DNA from: an uncultured Arcobacter sp.
GTDB taxonomy: Bacteria; Campylobacterota; Campylobacteria; Campylobacterales; Arcobacteraceae
Reading direction: 5' to 3'
DNA length: 7,032 bases
Assembly: GCA_937860115.1 (NCBI GenBank)
Contig: CALMBI010000186.1
Coordinates: 1-7,032, forward strand
The position numbers and the translations under genes are program-made. Position 1 is the stretch's first letter. Each line of letters opens with the position of its first letter. The notes below the pieces were generated by a model. It had not been told where the DNA came from and searched no databases. It saw nothing but the letters and a program-made list of their open reading frames with translations. This document shows, piece after piece, positions 6,480 through 7,032 of the stretch.

Positions 6480-7032
6480 ATGATACGGCTTGGTTCAAAC
6501 TCCCCTACTCGTGCTTTGATTTTACGATCACACAATATCCCATTTATTCAAAATGGTGGTAGTTTTGATGAGGATAGTATTCATGAAACTGATCCGATAG
6601 AGTTTGTAAAAATTGCAACACAAGGAAAATTTGATGAACTTTTTAGTAAATATGGTTATGAAGATATGCCATTACTCGTTGCTGATAGTGTAGTGACTTG
6701 CGAAGGGAAACTTTTAAGAAAAGCAAAAGACAAAGAGGATGCAAGGAGGATGATAGAGTTGCAAAGCGGGAACAAAACTTCCGTTGTCACTTGCATGATT
6801 TTCAAATCAAAAGAGAGCTATATCTTTGACATTTCAAAAACAACTTACCAATTTGCAAAGTTTAATACAGATGCAATTGATAAGTATATTGATAGCGGAG
6901 AGTGTATGGGGAAAGCTGGAGCCATAATGGTTGAGGGATTTTGCAAACCATATATTCAAAGCGTAGAGGGATATGAATCAACTGCTATGGGATTATGTGT
7001 AGAAAAATTAGTTCAATTTGTCACCAAATTAG
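6480..7032 (+). CDS. maf: Maf-family nucleotide pyrophosphatase (3' end cut by the window)
   Basis: The frame is open from ATG at 6480 to the window edge, giving 184 residues without a stop; the family is about 185-200, so only a few residues are missing. Maf proteins hydrolyse canonical or modified nucleoside triphosphates to monophosphates plus pyrophosphate, and have been linked to septum formation in Bacillus. Visible motifs are the nucleotide-binding start LGSNSPTR (4-11), FDED with E31, VADSVVT with catalytic D69 (67-73), LLRKAKDKEDA (78-88), LQSG (94-97), GKAGAIMVEGF (144-154) and ESTAMGL (166-172). The GKAGAIMVEGF form replaces the more common KAGAYGIQG and fits what I recall of Campylobacterota Maf proteins. 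It follows dctM with no gap and has only a weak ribosome site (TGGA), so it is probably translated by coupling. Its link to the transporter is unclear. Confidence 0.9.
   Translation, partial: MIRLGSNSPTRALILRSHNIPFIQNGGSFDEDSIHETDPIEFVKIATQGKFDELFSKYGYEDMPLLVADSVVTCEGKLLRKAKDKEDARRMIELQSGNKTSVVTCMIFKSKESYIFDISKTTYQFAKFNTDAIDKYIDSGECMGKAGAIMVEGFCKPYIQSVEGYESTAMGLCVEKLVQFVTKL

Noticed and set aside
1..7032. Mobile element, CRISPR array, tRNA or other RNA gene
   Set aside because: I saw no transposase, direct-repeat array, terminal inverted repeats or tRNA-like sequence. The integrase-like segment is part of a kinase gene and has no catalytic recombinase domain.

Overview
The window most likely comes from a member of the Campylobacterota (epsilonproteobacteria), perhaps a free-living Sulfurimonas- or Sulfurospirillum-like species. 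The grounds are strong AT bias, a carboxynorspermidine decarboxylase of the type used for spermidine synthesis in that phylum, a Maf protein with the GKAGA/EGF signature I associate with that group, and very tight gene packing. The genus is an inference.

Layout. Bases 1-104 hold the last 33 codons of an EAL-domain protein on the plus strand, followed by a small hairpin terminator (129-152) that overlaps the 3' end of the convergent operon. The minus-strand operon (3441 down to 134) reads nspC, then two tandem genes for PA0141-type PPK2 polyphosphate kinases. Gaps are 11 and 0 bases, so it is almost certainly one transcript. The distal PPK2 has about 140 extra N-terminal residues. Their first part looks like the small N-terminal DNA-binding domain of tyrosine recombinases, joined to the kinase by a Lys/Ser/Thr-rich linker.

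A 101-base divergent intergenic region (3442-3542) holds a perfect 14-base inverted repeat with an 11-base spacer. It is the best regulatory candidate in the window. From it the plus-strand operon runs to the end: a TakP-type TRAP substrate-binding lipoprotein, the small (DctQ) and large (DctM) membrane subunits, and a Maf-family nucleotide pyrophosphatase cut by the window edge. Junctions are 1 base, a 4-base ATGA overlap, and 0 bases.

How the genes work together. The plus operon encodes a complete Na+-dependent TRAP importer, by family most likely for a 2-oxo acid or lactate, plus a housekeeping-type nucleotide-sanitising enzyme that is an unexpected operon partner. The minus operon puts the last step of polyamine synthesis beside two enzymes of polyphosphate/nucleotide exchange, which suggests polycation and polyanion pools may be co-controlled.

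I see no mobile element, CRISPR array, tRNA or rRNA. No gap between genes exceeds about 100 bases. Most of the window is ordinary; the least ordinary items are the PPK2 N-terminal fusion, the nspC-ppk2-ppk2 grouping and the intergenic palindrome.
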